DNA of 64,000 nucleotides, taken from positions 18,637 to 82,636 of the forward strand of contig WHVA01000491.1 of NCBI GenBank assembly GCA_015179125.1, written 5' to 3'. This stretch comes from Gautieria morchelliformis (taxonomy: Eukaryota; Basidiomycota; Agaricomycetes; Gomphales; Gomphaceae). Shown here piece by piece: positions 1-12,600 of this stretch (position 1 is the first letter of the stretch; every line of letters starts with the position of its first letter). Below the pieces are notes generated by a model. It did no database searches, was not told the origin of the DNA, and was given only the letters and a program-made list of their open reading frames with translations. Position numbers and translations under genes: made by a program.

Positions 1-2568
1 CGGATCCGGGAGGGAGACGAGTGGAAGGCCGCATTCCGCACCAACCGAGGACTCTTTGAGCCACAGGTCATGTTCTTTGGCCTCACCAACAGTCCCGCCA
101 CATTCCAGACGATGATGAATGACATTTTCCGTGACATGATAGCAGAAGGGGTTGTCTGCGTCTACCTCGATGACATCCTCATCTTCACAAAAACAATGTC
201 GGAACATCGGGAAGTCGTGCGGAGAGTGCTGGAATGGCTCGGGAATACAACCTGTGTCTCAAGCCGGAAAAGTGCGAATTTGAGCGGACGCGGATAGAGT
301 ATCTTGGGGTGATTGTGTCGGAAGGAAAGGTGGAAATGGACCCAGTCAAAGTTTCCGGTGTATCGGATTGGCCTGTGCCGCGGAACAAGAAAGAGGTCCA
401 GTCCTTCATTGGGTTTGTCAATTTCTACCGGCGGTTCATCAAGGACTTCTCCTGCCACGCTCGTGCCCTCTTCGACCTCACCAAGAAGGAGGTTGGATGG
501 CAGTGGGGAGAGCCAGAACAGGCCTCCTTTGACAAACTCAAGGAGCTGATCACTTCTGCCCCGGTCCTGATCTTTCCCGATGACTCTCACCCTTATCGAG
601 TCGAGGCGGATTCTTCCGACACAGCTACCGGAGCGGTCTTGTCACAACAGTCATCGGAAGATGTGGGGGTGGCATCCGATTGCCTTCTTCTCTAAAAGCC
701 TTAGTCCGGTCGAGCGGAACTATGAGATCCACGACAAGGAGATGCTGGCAATCATCCGAGCGCTGGAGGAGTGGCGACACTTCCTGAGGGTGCTCTATGC
801 CCTTTGAGATCTGGACAGACCACAAGAACCTCGAGTATTCCGCACGTCTAAGAAGTTGAACCGACGACAAGCACGGTGGTCCCTACACCTGTCCCGGTTC
901 GACTTCATGCTCCACCACCGCCCCGGCCGCACCATGGGCAAGCCCGATGCCCTATCCGCCGTGCGGATCATGGAGCGGAAGTGGAGACAACCGGATATGA
1001 CACTCTCCCCCAAGTCTCTTTGCAATCCGCGCCCTAGAAGGAGTGACTGCAGTTGGGGCGGAAGCGGAAATGCTCCGGGACATCCGGAGGCAGTACCGGA
1101 ATGGAGAGAAGGAGGAGTCGGTGGTGAAGGCGGTGGAGGAACTTCGGAAAGGGCACTCACGGTCTGTACGGGCAGCGGAATGGTCGGAACGTGATGGACT
1201 GCTCCACTTCAGAGGCAAGGTCTATGTTCCAGGTGGGGCGGACCTCCGCCGCCGCATCGTGTCCCAGCACCATGACACACGGGTCGCTGGGCATGCTGGC
1301 AGGTGGAAGACGCTGGAGTTAGTGGCTCGGAATTACTGGTGGCCTCAGATGTCCCGCTACATTGGACAGTAGTGAAGACATGTGACTTTGTCTCCGAACC
1401 AAAGCACAACGACATCCGCCCGTCGGAGAACTTGTTCCGCTCCCGATTCCCGAATCCCGCTGGGACACCATCAGTGTCGACTTCATCGTTGAACTCCCAG
1501 AGTCTCATGGCTACGACGCGATCATGAACGTCGTGGATTCGGTAAGCAAGGTGTCCCACTTCATTCCGACGCACATGACGATCACAGCCCTCGGAGCGGC
1601 CCGCCTGTTCCTTGCACATGTCTGGAAGTTGCATGGGCTCCGAAGCAAGTTGTTTCCGACGAGGTCCGCAGTTTGTCGCGAACTGACTCGGGAGCTCTAC
1701 CGCCTGCTCGGCATAAAGCTGGCTACCACCACAGCTACCATCCGCAGGGTGACGGACAGACGAACGGGTCAATCAGGAGTTGGAGCAATATCTCTGCCTC
1801 TTTGTCAATGAGAGGCAGGATGACTGGGATGAGTTACTTCCACTGGCGGAATTCCAATACAACAACCATGTACATTCCGCCACACAACAGACTCCCTTCA
1901 TGCTTGACTCGGACGACACCCGGATGGGCTTCAACCATGCCAGGCAGAGTCCCGACTCGAGACGGTCAATGAGTTCCGAGACCGCATGGACTCCACCCTT
2001 TCGGAAGCCAAGTCGGCCCTTGCGAAGGCCAAGGATGACATGGCAAGGTACTACAACCAACGCCGGGTTCCTGCCCCGGAGTACCAAGTTGGAGACAAGG
2101 TGTATCTAGAGCAAGTGACATCCGCACCACACGCCCTTCACAGAAGCTTGCCCACCGCTACCTTGGGCCCTTCACAGTGATGTGGAGGGTTGGACGGAAT
2201 GCATACCGCCTCCAACTTCCGATGTCCATGTCCCACCTCCACCCATCTTCAACGTGGTGAAGTTACTCCCTATGCTCGAGGACCCAATTCCAGGTCGGAA
2301 GGCTCGTCCACCACCTCCGCCGGAAATTGTAGATGGGGAAGAGCACTATGTGGTGGAACGGATCCTGGACAGCCGGTTTGTGCGAGGACAACTCCAATTC
2401 CTCGTGAAATGGGAAGGGTATGGGTATGAGGAGAATTCGTGGGTCCCGGAGCAAGATGTTTCCGCTCCAGACAAACTCCGTGAGTTCTATAGGACACACC
2501 CCAGTGCCCCTCCCCGAATCCGCTCGCTGGCATTTCAATCCCTCGTGTCCCATGCTTCGAGGACATAG
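1..2568 (+). pseudogene. Degenerate Ty3/gypsy pol, 3' part (RT to chromodomain)
   Basis: This is the 3' half of a chromodomain-containing Ty3/gypsy polyprotein, cut by the window start. In order: reverse transcriptase with the YLDD catalytic box near 165-175; the RT thumb/connection with an SFIGFVNFYRRFIKDF block at 400-445; RNase H around 590-800; the [11 protein letters not shown] block at about 925-955; an integrase zinc-finger/core region at about 1260-2000 ([34 protein letters not shown]); and a chromodomain at about 2330-2470 (YVVERILDSR, FLVKWEGYGYEENSW). The reading frame changes at least six times and the integrase core has lost segments, so no functional polyprotein is encoded as written. 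The element ends in its 3' LTR at 2588-3077. The family assignment is secure because domain order and motifs are clear. The gag and protease parts lie outside the window. Confidence 0.9.
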
Positions 2569-2587
2569 CACGCTAGAGGGGGGGTGA

Positions 2588-3077
2588 TGTCAGGGGACAC
2601 CCTGTGTTCCTTTTCCAGTTCCGACACCACACCCAGTTCCAACTCCATTTCCGACTCCACTTCCAGTTCCGATTCCATCTCCGCCTCCACTTTCGGAAAT
2701 GATTCCGCTTCTGGGAGAACTTCCACCAGTTCTGTTCACCTTGCCAGTTCCACTCCAATTTCCGACTTCCACTCTCGGAACAGTGTCGGAAATCAAGCGA
2801 CTCGCGTAATAGGTGGCATCAAGGGTCGATCAAGGGTCAGGGAGGTCAGGAGGATGCAGGGTTGATGGCGGGTGCCAAGTGTTGTCCCTGGCTGCGCAGC
2901 GTAGTATAATATGGGCTCGCTGACATTGGGGGTCCTTAGACTTTTCTCTTTGGATTTCCCCTTGTCAGGTGAGAATCCCCTCTCTTGTATACTCTGTTCA
3001 TTTATACATACTTTGGATTTCCCCTTGTCAGTTGTGTGGTAGTGTGATCTCCACAACCAGCCAGGGTTGCCCTTACA
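2588..3077 (+). repeat. 3' LTR of gypsy family A (490 bp)
   Basis: It begins TGTCAGGGGACACC and ends GGTTGCCCTTACA, the TG...CA ends typical of LTRs, and starts 20 bp after the chromodomain stop codon. A purine-rich GGGGGGTGA stretch just upstream fits a polypurine tract. The same sequence recurs as a solo LTR at 34632-35103. The two differ mainly by an 18-bp length change in a TTCC-rich degenerate repeat near the 5' end plus scattered substitutions. No TSD can be tested because the 5' end of this element is outside the window. Confidence 0.92.
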
Positions 3078-3395
3078 GATGAACCTGACACCCTCTCACA
3101 CATTGATGAATGTCATGTCAACTTGCGGGCACACTATATCAGGAATTATGCACCCACCAAAGGATTGACCTCTGGCCAGACTCCAGTGGCCCCCACACCC
3201 AGTGCAACTCAACAAGTCAATGGATCACCCACCAAGTGCTTTACAGTGCACTTCAAGCAGGCAGTGGTATTTGATCCTGCATCTGAAGTGGATGAATTTT
3301 TCCAGTCACCAATTGAGGTCTTTGAGATTTGTGACCCATTGCAGTGGTGGGGACCTGGGATGAAAAACCAGGTTCATGTCACTCAGGACATGTAA
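3078..3395 (+). pseudogene. hAT-type transposase relic (C-terminal dimerisation region)
   Basis: An open stretch directly abuts the 3' LTR and reads without interruption from the LTR edge to a stop at 3395. It contains a block of the form ICDPLQWWGP, which resembles the DPLxWW motif of the hAT-family C-terminal (hATC) dimerisation domain. The upstream half of the transposase is absent, so this is probably a fragment of a hAT transposase into which, or next to which, the gypsy element inserted. The assignment rests on one motif and its position and is moderate at best. Confidence 0.5.
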
Positions 3396-5167
3396 ACACA
3401 TGAGAATAGCTTATATGTTGTAGTATACTCATCCTTACTGCCTTGGAAATACTGTATATACCGTATACACCATTTTCTGGCTGTACCATAACCATAGGTG
3501 CTTCAACATTCCACGGTGATGGGTGGCTGAGTGCTACCTGACGTAGCCATCAGCTAACCTGTACTGTACAGATTATGGTATGATGGGCACCCCTAGTTGG
3601 CATGCATGGCCATGACAGGGATCTGCATTGTTTTTCCCAATGGGATGGGGTTGACTGGTGTGGGCAATCCTAGATTCCTGGTGTATTCATCAAAGAAGCC
3701 TCCATGCTTGACAAGAACATTGAGAACATGCCATTCCTGACACTTTGTACATTCATTCCTTGGTACTCACCAAGGCCCTCCTCAACCCGGTGTGGTAGCG
3801 GCGCATACACTCATAGTGGTGGCAGAAGGTCCCCCAAATGTGATTTTTACCTTTGTCTGTGACTGTTTAAGATCCAGGCCAACTCAAGCATATACTTCTG
3901 CTGAGAAATGCAGGGCCTCGTGAGTTACACCACACCACAGTGGAATCAGTGTAGCAGATGCTGCATGGAAAAATGTGCTCTCCTTTGATAAGGTGGAAGC
4001 ATCTGTTTGCGCATACACATCAAAGTTGTCATACACCATTGAATGAAGGAGGGTGCAGCCAGTTTCAAATAACAGTAATAAACCTCATACGTTGAATCAG
4101 ACTATGACACCACGTTAAAGGATACTATAAAGTTCGACTTAACTTATATCTTCTTCGAAAATATAACGGCCGTGCACTTCTGACCTCGGATACGCAATAC
4201 ACCGTGATAACCCTATCGGATATAGGTGTTCGGCAGCTTCTACAGATCATAGTCGACCGCAATAGCAGGGATGCTTAAGCCAGAGCCGTAATAGTGACTG
4301 TGACTATGGTCGTATCGATGCTGCATGCACCCAAGCCACGTTAGCTGTTTACAAACTTCGGAAATACTCACCCAACAACCGTAGGTTTTAAACAGTATTT
4401 TACATTCTGGTTTACCATTTATGATCTTTGCATGAATGGCAAGCCAAAATGTAAAATAATGTTTAAAAAAATAAAATAAGAGCAGCAAGTGGGAACCATT
4501 GACGAGCATGAGAGCCGAGCGACGGGCGCTGAATGTGTTCCAACGAAGAACTGTACACTAGCAAAACGAACCGTTATAAGCATATGATCTTGGCATATCA
4601 AGACATATATTTATCTCGCTTCCTGCCAAGCAAGCATCGCGGCAGAATGGCATACAAGCGCCACTTGAGTGCGCGAACTTGGCGTAGCTGGAGTGAAAGC
4701 AAGCAATCCTTGGCCCCTGAAGGTATACGTTGAAAAGAAAGACAGCCAATGTAAATACTTATCAGATAGAGTGTATACGAGGTTCCTGTTGGCAATGTCC
4801 AAGCGAAAGTTGATTGAGTTCTGCCAGCAGTTACTTCCCTTGACGTGACGTTGAACAGGAGCTGCCAAGGCAACTTCTCGTCCGAGTTGCCACCGGTGTC
4901 TAGTGCTCATGGTAGAGATTGAAAAATGATCAAGGTCAGTAGTCGACATGGTCACGGCAACAATGAAGTGGCGTATCGTAGCTAAGGCACAGCGTTACCG
5001 TGACAGTGATTCACTGCCGACGTGGGATGGTTTTGCGGACAATATATGCTATTTATGCATCCACACGACCACCCTTAGCCAAACCGGCAGCGAATCCCCG
5101 TCTGTCACCGTCTGTGTCTTACTTGTCTCGAAAAGTCTCACAGACCTCCTCGAATACGCCGAAACCA
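3396..5167. other. Non-coding stretch, no gene seen
   Basis: The segment is AT-richer than the flanking genes and has only short, unconvincing ORFs on both strands. The first part may be the 3' remainder of the hAT element; I could not identify terminal repeats. The last 150 bp before the carbonic anhydrase start include an ATATATGCTATTTATG stretch at about 5041 that could serve as promoter. Confidence 0.5.
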
Positions 5168-6040
5168 ATGCCAGGCTCCGCCGCAGATCACCCTGTCCTC
5201 TCCAGACTCCTGGCTTCTAATGCGCAATGGTCTAAAGATGTCCTTAGTGTAGAAGCTCAGTTTTTTGAACTCAGTGCTAAGGGGCAGTCCCCGAAGGTGT
5301 GTTCTGTGCTTATCGCCGTGACTCGTCGGCGGGTGTGGTAATGGAAGGCTAGGTGCTTTGGATAGGCTGTGCCGACTCTCGCGTCCCGGAGAGTGTCATT
5401 CTGGCATGCAAGCCCGGCGAGGTATTCGTACATCGAAACATCGCAAACCAGTTCCACCTGAATGATGATTCCGCGCTTTCCGTTCTTACTTACGCGATCG
5501 ACTACCTTGGCGTCGAACATGGTGCGTGAAGTATTGCCATTCACGTGTCTCAGGTCTCCTCAAACAAACGGACAGTCGTTGTCGTGGGTCACACCGCCTG
5601 CGGTGGCGCAGCTGCTTGCTTCAGCGGCGCTCAGCAACTGATAGACGCGAATGGCGTCAAAGCCGTAAGAGAAACCCCACTTCAACGGTCAGCCATACCT
5701 TTGTCCGCTCTGCCTGCTTTGCATCTCATCTCCCTCCCATTCGTGATAGATGGCTCGCACCGCTCACAGAGCTTGTCGTATCCCTTGATATTTGCGCGAA
5801 ACCTGCACCAGAAGCCGTCCCCATTATTGTGGAGGAAAATGTCAAAGCACAGGTATGTTCCTGATTGGCTCACCGTAGTCGTTTGCTAAACGATACAAGG
5901 TGGCGAATATCATCAAGACAGATACAGTCACCACCGCTTGGGCAGCTGGTAAGCCTGTGTATGTGCATGGGTGGGTATACTTGGTAGAGGAGGGGAGACT
6001 GCAAGATCTGCAAATTTCGCAAGGTCCCGGGTCCCAGTAA
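5168..6040 (+). CDS. Beta-class carbonic anhydrase
   Basis: Exons 5168-5296, 5353-5521, 5576-5687, 5750-5852 and 5900-6040 give 217 aa. The introns are 47-62 nt and GT-AG. The protein carries both zinc-site signatures of beta-carbonic anhydrases: CADSRVPE (Cys ligand plus the Asp/Arg dyad) in exon 2 and GHTACGG (His and Cys ligands) in exon 3. The conserved RWLAPLTEL and VHGWVY segments follow. Enzymes of this family interconvert CO2 and bicarbonate, and fungi use them to supply bicarbonate for carboxylation and for CO2 sensing. The length matches the compact fungal form. No mitochondrial targeting extension or signal peptide is visible, so a cytosolic location is inferred. The start is the ATG at 5168 in an ACCAATGCC context. 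The third intron is placed because joining at that point restores the [14 protein letters not shown] block. The gene is convergent with the METTL16-like gene. Confidence 0.93.
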
Positions 6041-6910
6041 ATCCACATCGTCGCCTAGGGTTGGGCCGCAAAATGGAAGGCGGTTTGGTTATAAGTAATC
6101 CTAGGGACCGAAGTGTTTGTGTTTTCATTCTCCAATTTTCCGGGTTACGAAATACATGCCTTCATACATACTTGATTAGAAATGCATACTGTATATTATT
6201 GTCGAATATTTGGCAGTACTCCATTTGCGTGAACTACGTGTAATTTGCCGTGCCGCGTTCCTCCTAGCCTTCTGATAGTTCTTCCTTTCTTTTCGTTTAT
6301 TAGCAGCTAGTAACGGCTAGGTTGTCTGTCTCAGGACTTATAACCACCCTCACAACTGAGCCATCAACACATAGGTAGGACTACCAGAGGAAACCAGAAT
6401 TATTGTCAGTTTAAAACTCTGTATGACCCGGCGTTGACCGTCAGCCCTAAAACCGCCGGCACCTATGAAGTCTGACCCGATGGGTAGCCTAAACTTGCTC
6501 CGAGGATATCAAGCAGTTGTGCCGTTCGACATTCGAAGACAGCCTGGAAGCCACAAGGTATTTCAACAACCGGACATGCCCCGGGTACTATAGTCACTGG
6601 GGCCTGAGGTGGAAGGTTTGTATTTGTTCAAAAGTTGTGATCAGGGCCATGTAGTATGTGTTTGTGACGCCCACGAAACAATTAAACATACACACGCACA
6701 GACCTGGCCACTCACAAGCATACCTGCGCGCTATTGTCGTAGTGCAGAGACCTGGCGCGCTAGGTAAATAGACGCATCTGATTCATGAGGTTCCGCAATG
6801 AACGAGTCAACCCAAGATGGGAGAGAGAGGCGGCAGGCATGCTTTGTTGTGAGTTTCTTTTCACAGCGCAGGCCAGCGATCGTTCCTGACCGCTATTACG
6901 CATTCCCAGA
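6041..6910. other. Intergenic region between convergent genes
   Basis: This holds the 3' flanks of the carbonic anhydrase and of the METTL16-like gene. I see only short ORFs without recognisable motifs, and no RNA gene. Confidence 0.5.
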
Positions 6911-9081
6911 TTATCCCCCAGTGGACGCACCGCCTTCTCCTGTTGGCTGTCCATCGAGTTGTTCAGTAACCTTGCGACATACATGACTCCAAAATCCTTC
7001 AAACATCATTCGATGTTTTCCGCTCATCCATTGCGCCTCTAGCGTCACTGACCGCGAGGTATGATTTGTGTCGGATGGAGGGGCCAATACAGAAATTCTG
7101 CATCGCAATGCCGGACGGTGAGGAATATCAGGTAAAAGGTGGTCTTTGTCTCGAAGGGTCAGTGCGGACTGCGGCGAAGTGTGATCTAGCCGAGGAGTCT
7201 TCTTTGCACGGCCGCTCGACGGGGAAATTGAGCGTTTGCGTTTGCGTCTCGCTGCGCGAGACCAGGTATTTTCGTTGGCCGTGACATCGAATGTCCACAG
7301 CTCGTCACCGGTGGAACCCTCAGAGTCCTTTAGGACAGGTTGAAAGACGATGCCTCCAATACCAGTTAACACCCGTGAAATCGCCGACTTGAGGTGAACT
7401 GCCTCGGGGGGAGCGTATTGTTATTCTGGCGCACGATGGTGAAAGTTTGACGTAGTGCTGTAGGGGTGGGAAGATACGAAGAGAGGGAGGAGGAGGACGG
7501 ACGTGCAACTGCCTGATATTATAATTTTAAATGCAACTGTTCCCACGTGGGCGTACCAATTCGACTTACGTCAGGTAACCGATCATCCCCAAAAGACCAG
7601 GCAACCGCCCATCGTCGAGTCGTCCCTTGTATAAATTGTGTCAGAGCATAGTTGTCAATCTAATATACAGGCATCAGCGCATCAGAAGTCAAAGTGTCGA
7701 AGTCGTACATTGAGATGGCGTAATTCCGTGACCACTTCGCCGACAGAGCTGAGTTTTCCCAGCATGGATGTGTACCACCTGAGAAGCCAATTCGAACACT
7801 GGGCGGTACAAGAGATACGACGACATACCGACATTGTCCTCGCACATCTTCCCGTGCACTTTCTTGAAGCATCTGCAATACGAATCTCGTCTCTCCGCCT
7901 GGCGTGATCATTTCGGTGTCGGCACCAGTGCATATCTATCCAGGGTTCAGGATAATTATTTATGACTGAGCTACGGGTTTCTATGATGGACGGACCGCGA
8001 TAGGGGGGAGATCCTTTGCTTCTGCAGACTTTTCGATCTCCGAAATGGAGGCGTAGAAGGGCGGATTACACATGGTGAAATCAAAGCTGCATGAAAGTGA
8101 GAGATTTTCGGCAGGAGGGACAATAACGAACCTACCGAGACTCTGTATCTTCTACCAGAGGGGCTAAAATAGGGGTGGACCTAGGATCTTCTTCGGTTAC
8201 CGGCATACCAGTATTTGGAAATTTCTGGATTGGCCAAATAGTAATCCTGTGTCCAAGGTTATTCGCCTCCACATTACGAGATGCATAGTTAGCCGAAAGC
8301 GGATCATTGTCTATATGGTTCATGAGACATAGCCCAATGATGCTGATGTATAAGTGGTTATAGACAATTACCGGTGCCAACAAAAGTCCATTGTTCTGCG
8401 TTTGGAAGGGAGCACGCTAGCAGGGGGTAAATAGCAGAAGCGCCAGTGCCACTGGATGAGCAGAGAAAAAGAAAGTTCACGCTTACATGGAACAATAGAA
8501 AAATGAGGAATGCCTACATGTCGAGTCCTCGAATTTCTTTGTCAGGTGAAACAACATCGTATGGAAAAAGAATGTCCTGGACCCAAAGGACGTAATTAAG
8601 CCTGATAGGGGCGCACCGTAAGACGACGTGGGTTCATTGTACATGGATCTTACCTGTTGGGAACCTATGGAGTTCAGACGAATGATGAATATCAAAGGTG
8701 CTTGGGATAAGAAGCTCAGTCACCGGAGGACAGAGGCGGTGTTTTGGAAGTGAAATGGTTACATTAAAGTCACGCTTGAGGAGTGCCTGCGTGAGAGCTC
8801 TTGAAGTGAGATTTAGTACAACCGCGACGCGATACAAAGAATATTTAAATATTAGGCGTAGTAATGCAGGGTGCAGAATGGACTTGCAGTTGGGCCTCTG
8901 GGTGTCTGAAATCAAGAGAGTATTTCCCTGATGGGGAAAGAGATAGGCTATCGAGTGCAAGTTGCTGTTTTCCCTCGGAGAAATATGAGTAGAATACAAC
9001 GCACTAGCCTTTGAGAGGAGGAAAGAACTCTGCAAGGCTGCCGAAATCTGGAGAATGCTTGTAGGGGTTGCGCGGATGCAT
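6911..9081 (-). CDS. METTL16: METTL16/RlmF-type RNA N6-adenine methyltransferase
   Basis: Exons in + coordinates: 9005-9081, 8888-8947, 8724-8799, 8654-8664, 8518-8601, 8372-8451, 8136-8310, 7996-8086, 7829-7935, 7709-7778, 7557-7659 and 6911-7457; about 493 aa if one frame break is allowed. The N-terminus MHPRNPY matches the start typical of METTL16. The Rossmann methyltransferase core shows LDIGTGASAIYPLL (SAM loop), an acidic DNDP, and the catalytic NPPF in exon 8, followed by TPGGETRFV, WYTSMLGK and QGTTRRWAVAWSF. The long last exon encodes a basic RRKRKR segment and a C-terminal region like the METTL16 vertebrate-conserved region. Family members methylate adenosine in the U6 snRNA ACAGAGA box. 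Oddities: intron 2 must be GC-AG, exon 4 is an 11-nt microexon, and the last exon needs +1 nt in a C6 run (G6 at 7406-7411 on +) to join its two halves. The gene is divergent from NST1 and convergent with the carbonic anhydrase. Confidence 0.9.
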
Positions 9082-9661
9082 CTGATGAAAAGGCGGCGCC
9101 GCGGCGGACTCGCAATAACTTGAAACGACGCACATAGTCCGATGCCTCAGCGTCGCAAACTATCTCGTATTTACAGAGCTTGCTCATAGAAACCGATAAA
9201 AATAATATGAAAATACTGTTCTTGACAGGGTGGCAGCTGGCCCCATGGTTTTCAGGATTACTACAGTACCATGGCAAATACAATGGACTTTGCTCCAGTG
9301 AAATGATTTTTCTTCTGATCTGCATACGGATTGGAAGTTATTGTAAGGCATAAGTTATTGTAAGGCAGTCATGACCGCTCCTCAAAGCCAGATCGAGATC
9401 AAGACAATGGCCACATATGGCGGTTGAAAAAAAGTGGACCTGCAGGGACAAACAGAGGCCCATCAGCTCCCACCAGACTTTGCGCTGACACCGACCTTTC
9501 AGCAGGTAAGTATTTCTTTCTGTCCATTGTCTTGCTACCCATTACTCGAGCCACTCCTGTGGCTATTTCCTATATGTTACCCCAGTTGTCTCGCTTTCGT
9601 TGACCACGAGATATCCCGCAGGCTGCACCGGATCCCACGACAGCCCTCACCGTCCTTTTCC
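9082..9661. promoter_or_regulatory. Shared divergent promoter region and NST1 5' UTR with intron
   Basis: These 580 bp separate the starts of the METTL16-like gene (-) and NST1 (+). A GTAAGT donor at 9506 and an acceptor CCCGCAG ending at 9621 suggest a 116-nt intron in the NST1 5' UTR. The frame open from 9434 lacks an ATG before 9662. The promoter role is inferred from position only. Confidence 0.45.
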
Positions 9662-12600
9662 ATGGCGGCCCCCAAAGCACAAAAGCCTCCAAATCGACAA
9701 TCGAGTCTGGCCACACAGCCAGTTCTTCGATCGCCTCCCTCCGAAGCCGCTGTCAACGGCAAGAAGAAGAAAAAGAAGAAGGGAAAGGCAAGGGGTGCTG
9801 ACCCAAACTTACCGGCAAACCCGTCTTTTGCCGACGATGACGATGACCTACCGCAGCTCGAGCCTGTTACATCTCCACCGCACAACCCCGGAAGCCCACG
9901 TTCCATACACCGAACGGGTCTCTCACCGGAACTCGAGTCGGTTCATCTATCCACTACGGCATCTTTGTCGGCGTCTGCAGCGGCAGCGGCGCGTCTCAAC
10001 GCCACTGCAGCAGCGCAAGCAGAGTTGCTGGCGACGGCGAACGACCTATATCGCCGAATGGACACAGAATCGATGCCTGACGATGACGACTATTGGGCGT
10101 CCTTACCGTCGCACATAAAGAATTTCGTCAAGATGACCTACTCTCAAAGTACAAATCCGAATGCCAACCAGAACGAGCGGACAAAAGCCCAGTCAATGTT
10201 TGCTATTGCTCAGCAAATGATAGAGTCTGGCGCCGGTCGCATGAGCCCCAAAGGTGGTCAAACTCAACCCCCTGGTGCATATCCGTCAACGCTTCCCTTC
10301 GACCCGGCGATATTCTCAGATCCCGCATTCACCCTTGCTATGGAACAGACTCTCGCAGCCAGTGGTCCTCTACCGCCGGCACCTGGCCAACCTCCTCGAG
10401 GTCCGTTACCGCCCACCAATGTCGTTCTCCTGAATGAGTTTGGTGGTGGAGATGATGGGCAGGTTATGGAAGACGACTATTATAGCGAGGACGAGGTCGA
10501 TGACAACGTAGACGATCCCGAGATGGACGGTGACATTACCAACTCGGCCACGTTCGTTGGGTACGACGGCGGTATGTTTGGGCCCGCAGGCCATCAAGGA
10601 GGTGTAGAGGGCGAAGCTGGGAAGAAGAAGAGCAAAAAGAAGAAGAAGAAAGGTGCCGTGCAACCTGCTCCTCCTTCTAATCCTCCCCCCGTTGCCGTGC
10701 CACCAGTTCCAAATCCGATCCCCGCCACCCCTCTTCCTGCTCCAACAGTCCCGATGCCTGCAGCTCGCCCTCCGCCTGTGACACCGACACACGCTGCTCC
10801 CCTCACGAGCTCCCGCGCTGCAGGCAAGCAGCCGATGTCGTATACGGCCCCAGCGCCTTCTGCCGCACCTCCGCCAACACGCACATCTCGCGCCGCCTCA
10901 AAGGCGCCACTTCCGGCGCACGCCTATTCGCACGCACACCATCATCCATCACCACCTTCATCTCAGACGTCAAATAAGACACGGCCGCCCGCCGCGCCTC
11001 CGAAGAACAGTAAGCTCTGGAGTACCAATTCAACTGAGGAACGGGAGCGAATCAAGGAGTTCTGGCTGGGCCTCGGCGAGGAAGAGCGTCGTGCTCTGGT
11101 CAAAGTTGAGAAGGAGGCCGTGCTAAAGAAAATGAAGGAGCAACAAAAACACAGTTGTTCTTGTGCCGTTTGCGGTAGAAAGCGGTGCGTAAAGTCTTCA
11201 CCAATTTTTGTGTCACCATCTGCCTGTCATTTTATCTGTTCGCTTTCGTGCGCTGACGTTTGTGCATGCGCATATTGTATTGGAATCGAAAATTTGCGGT
11301 GGGATGATATAGTAATGCGATCGAAGAAGAGCTCGAGGTACTGTACGATGCCTATTACGAAGAGCTCGAACAGTACGCAAACCATCAGCAGCAATATGCT
11401 TCCTCAGGCGGAACAATCCCGCCCCCGCCGGGACCTGGGCCCTTCCCAGGCAGCGTCGAGCTTGACAAGGACGGCGCCGTCGTCGGTGGACTACACCACC
11501 ACAAGAATCACCATCCTTCCGCTCACCCACCGCGAGCTGCTGTACCACCCGGCAAAGTTGCTGTAAACGGTGTGCGAAAGAAGCAGGAGAGTGAGTTCGA
11601 CGACGAGGATGCCGATGAGGAGGAATACGAGGAAGACGAAGACTATGAAGAGGAGGAGGAGGAAGATGAGGAGGAGGACGAGGAGGCAGAGGATGAGGCA
11701 GAGGAGGATGAGGCAGACGACAAGCGTCCTCCAAGGAGAGCCACTGCGCCTGCGCCACTACCGAAAGGCAGACAACCACCGCCAGTAAATGGAGCCAATC
11801 CTAACGGCCGAGACGACCTTTTCAATTTTGGAAGCAATCTCGCTACCGGTGAGTTTTGGCATTTCACCTTGAGGATATACTAATTTTGGTAACATGGAGG
11901 TCCGGGCAATATTTTAACTGTCGCAGATGATCTACTTAAGAATGATGGGCAGAAGTTCTTGGAGATGATGGAGCAGCTTGCGGAACGACGGATGCAGCGA
12001 GAGGAGGAGGCTGCCGCTGAGGTAGGTTTGGACAGTGAAGACGAGGACGATGACGAGGACGGAGACGAGGATGATGAAGATGACGACGAAGAGGACGAAG
12101 ATGATGATGAAGAGGAAGAGGTTCGTGCATTTTCATAATTCTCGTGGAGCTAGAGGCTGAGCTTCAACTACCAAGGTAATGACTGAGGAGCAGAAGATGG
12201 AAGAGGGCAAGCGAATGTTCTCCATTTTTGCGGCACGCATGTTCGAACAGCGCGTCCTGCAAGCCTATCGCGAAAAGGTTGCACAGGAGAGGCAGCTGCA
12301 GCTGCTCCGCGAGCTTGAGGACGAGGACAAGGCTGCTCAGGAAAAGGAGGCCAAGAAACAGAAGGAGAACCAGAAAAAGAAAGCGAAGAAGCAGTCAGTC
12401 TATGTCGTCTCGATCAGCATTGGGGAGCTTATTTAAGGCATTTGCCAGATTACAAAAGCAGGCGAAGGAAGAAGAAAAGAAACAGCGCGAGGCGGATAAG
12501 GCTGCGGAGGAGGCAGCATTGAAGGCGAAACAGGAGGCTCATGAGGAGGAGATGCGCAAGAAGCGAGAAGAGGAGCGTGCGCGCCGGGAGACCCTTCGAA

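Noticed and set aside
9434-9661. N-terminal extension of NST1
   Set aside because: The upstream frame has no ATG and contains a likely 5' UTR intron; the start is set at 9662.
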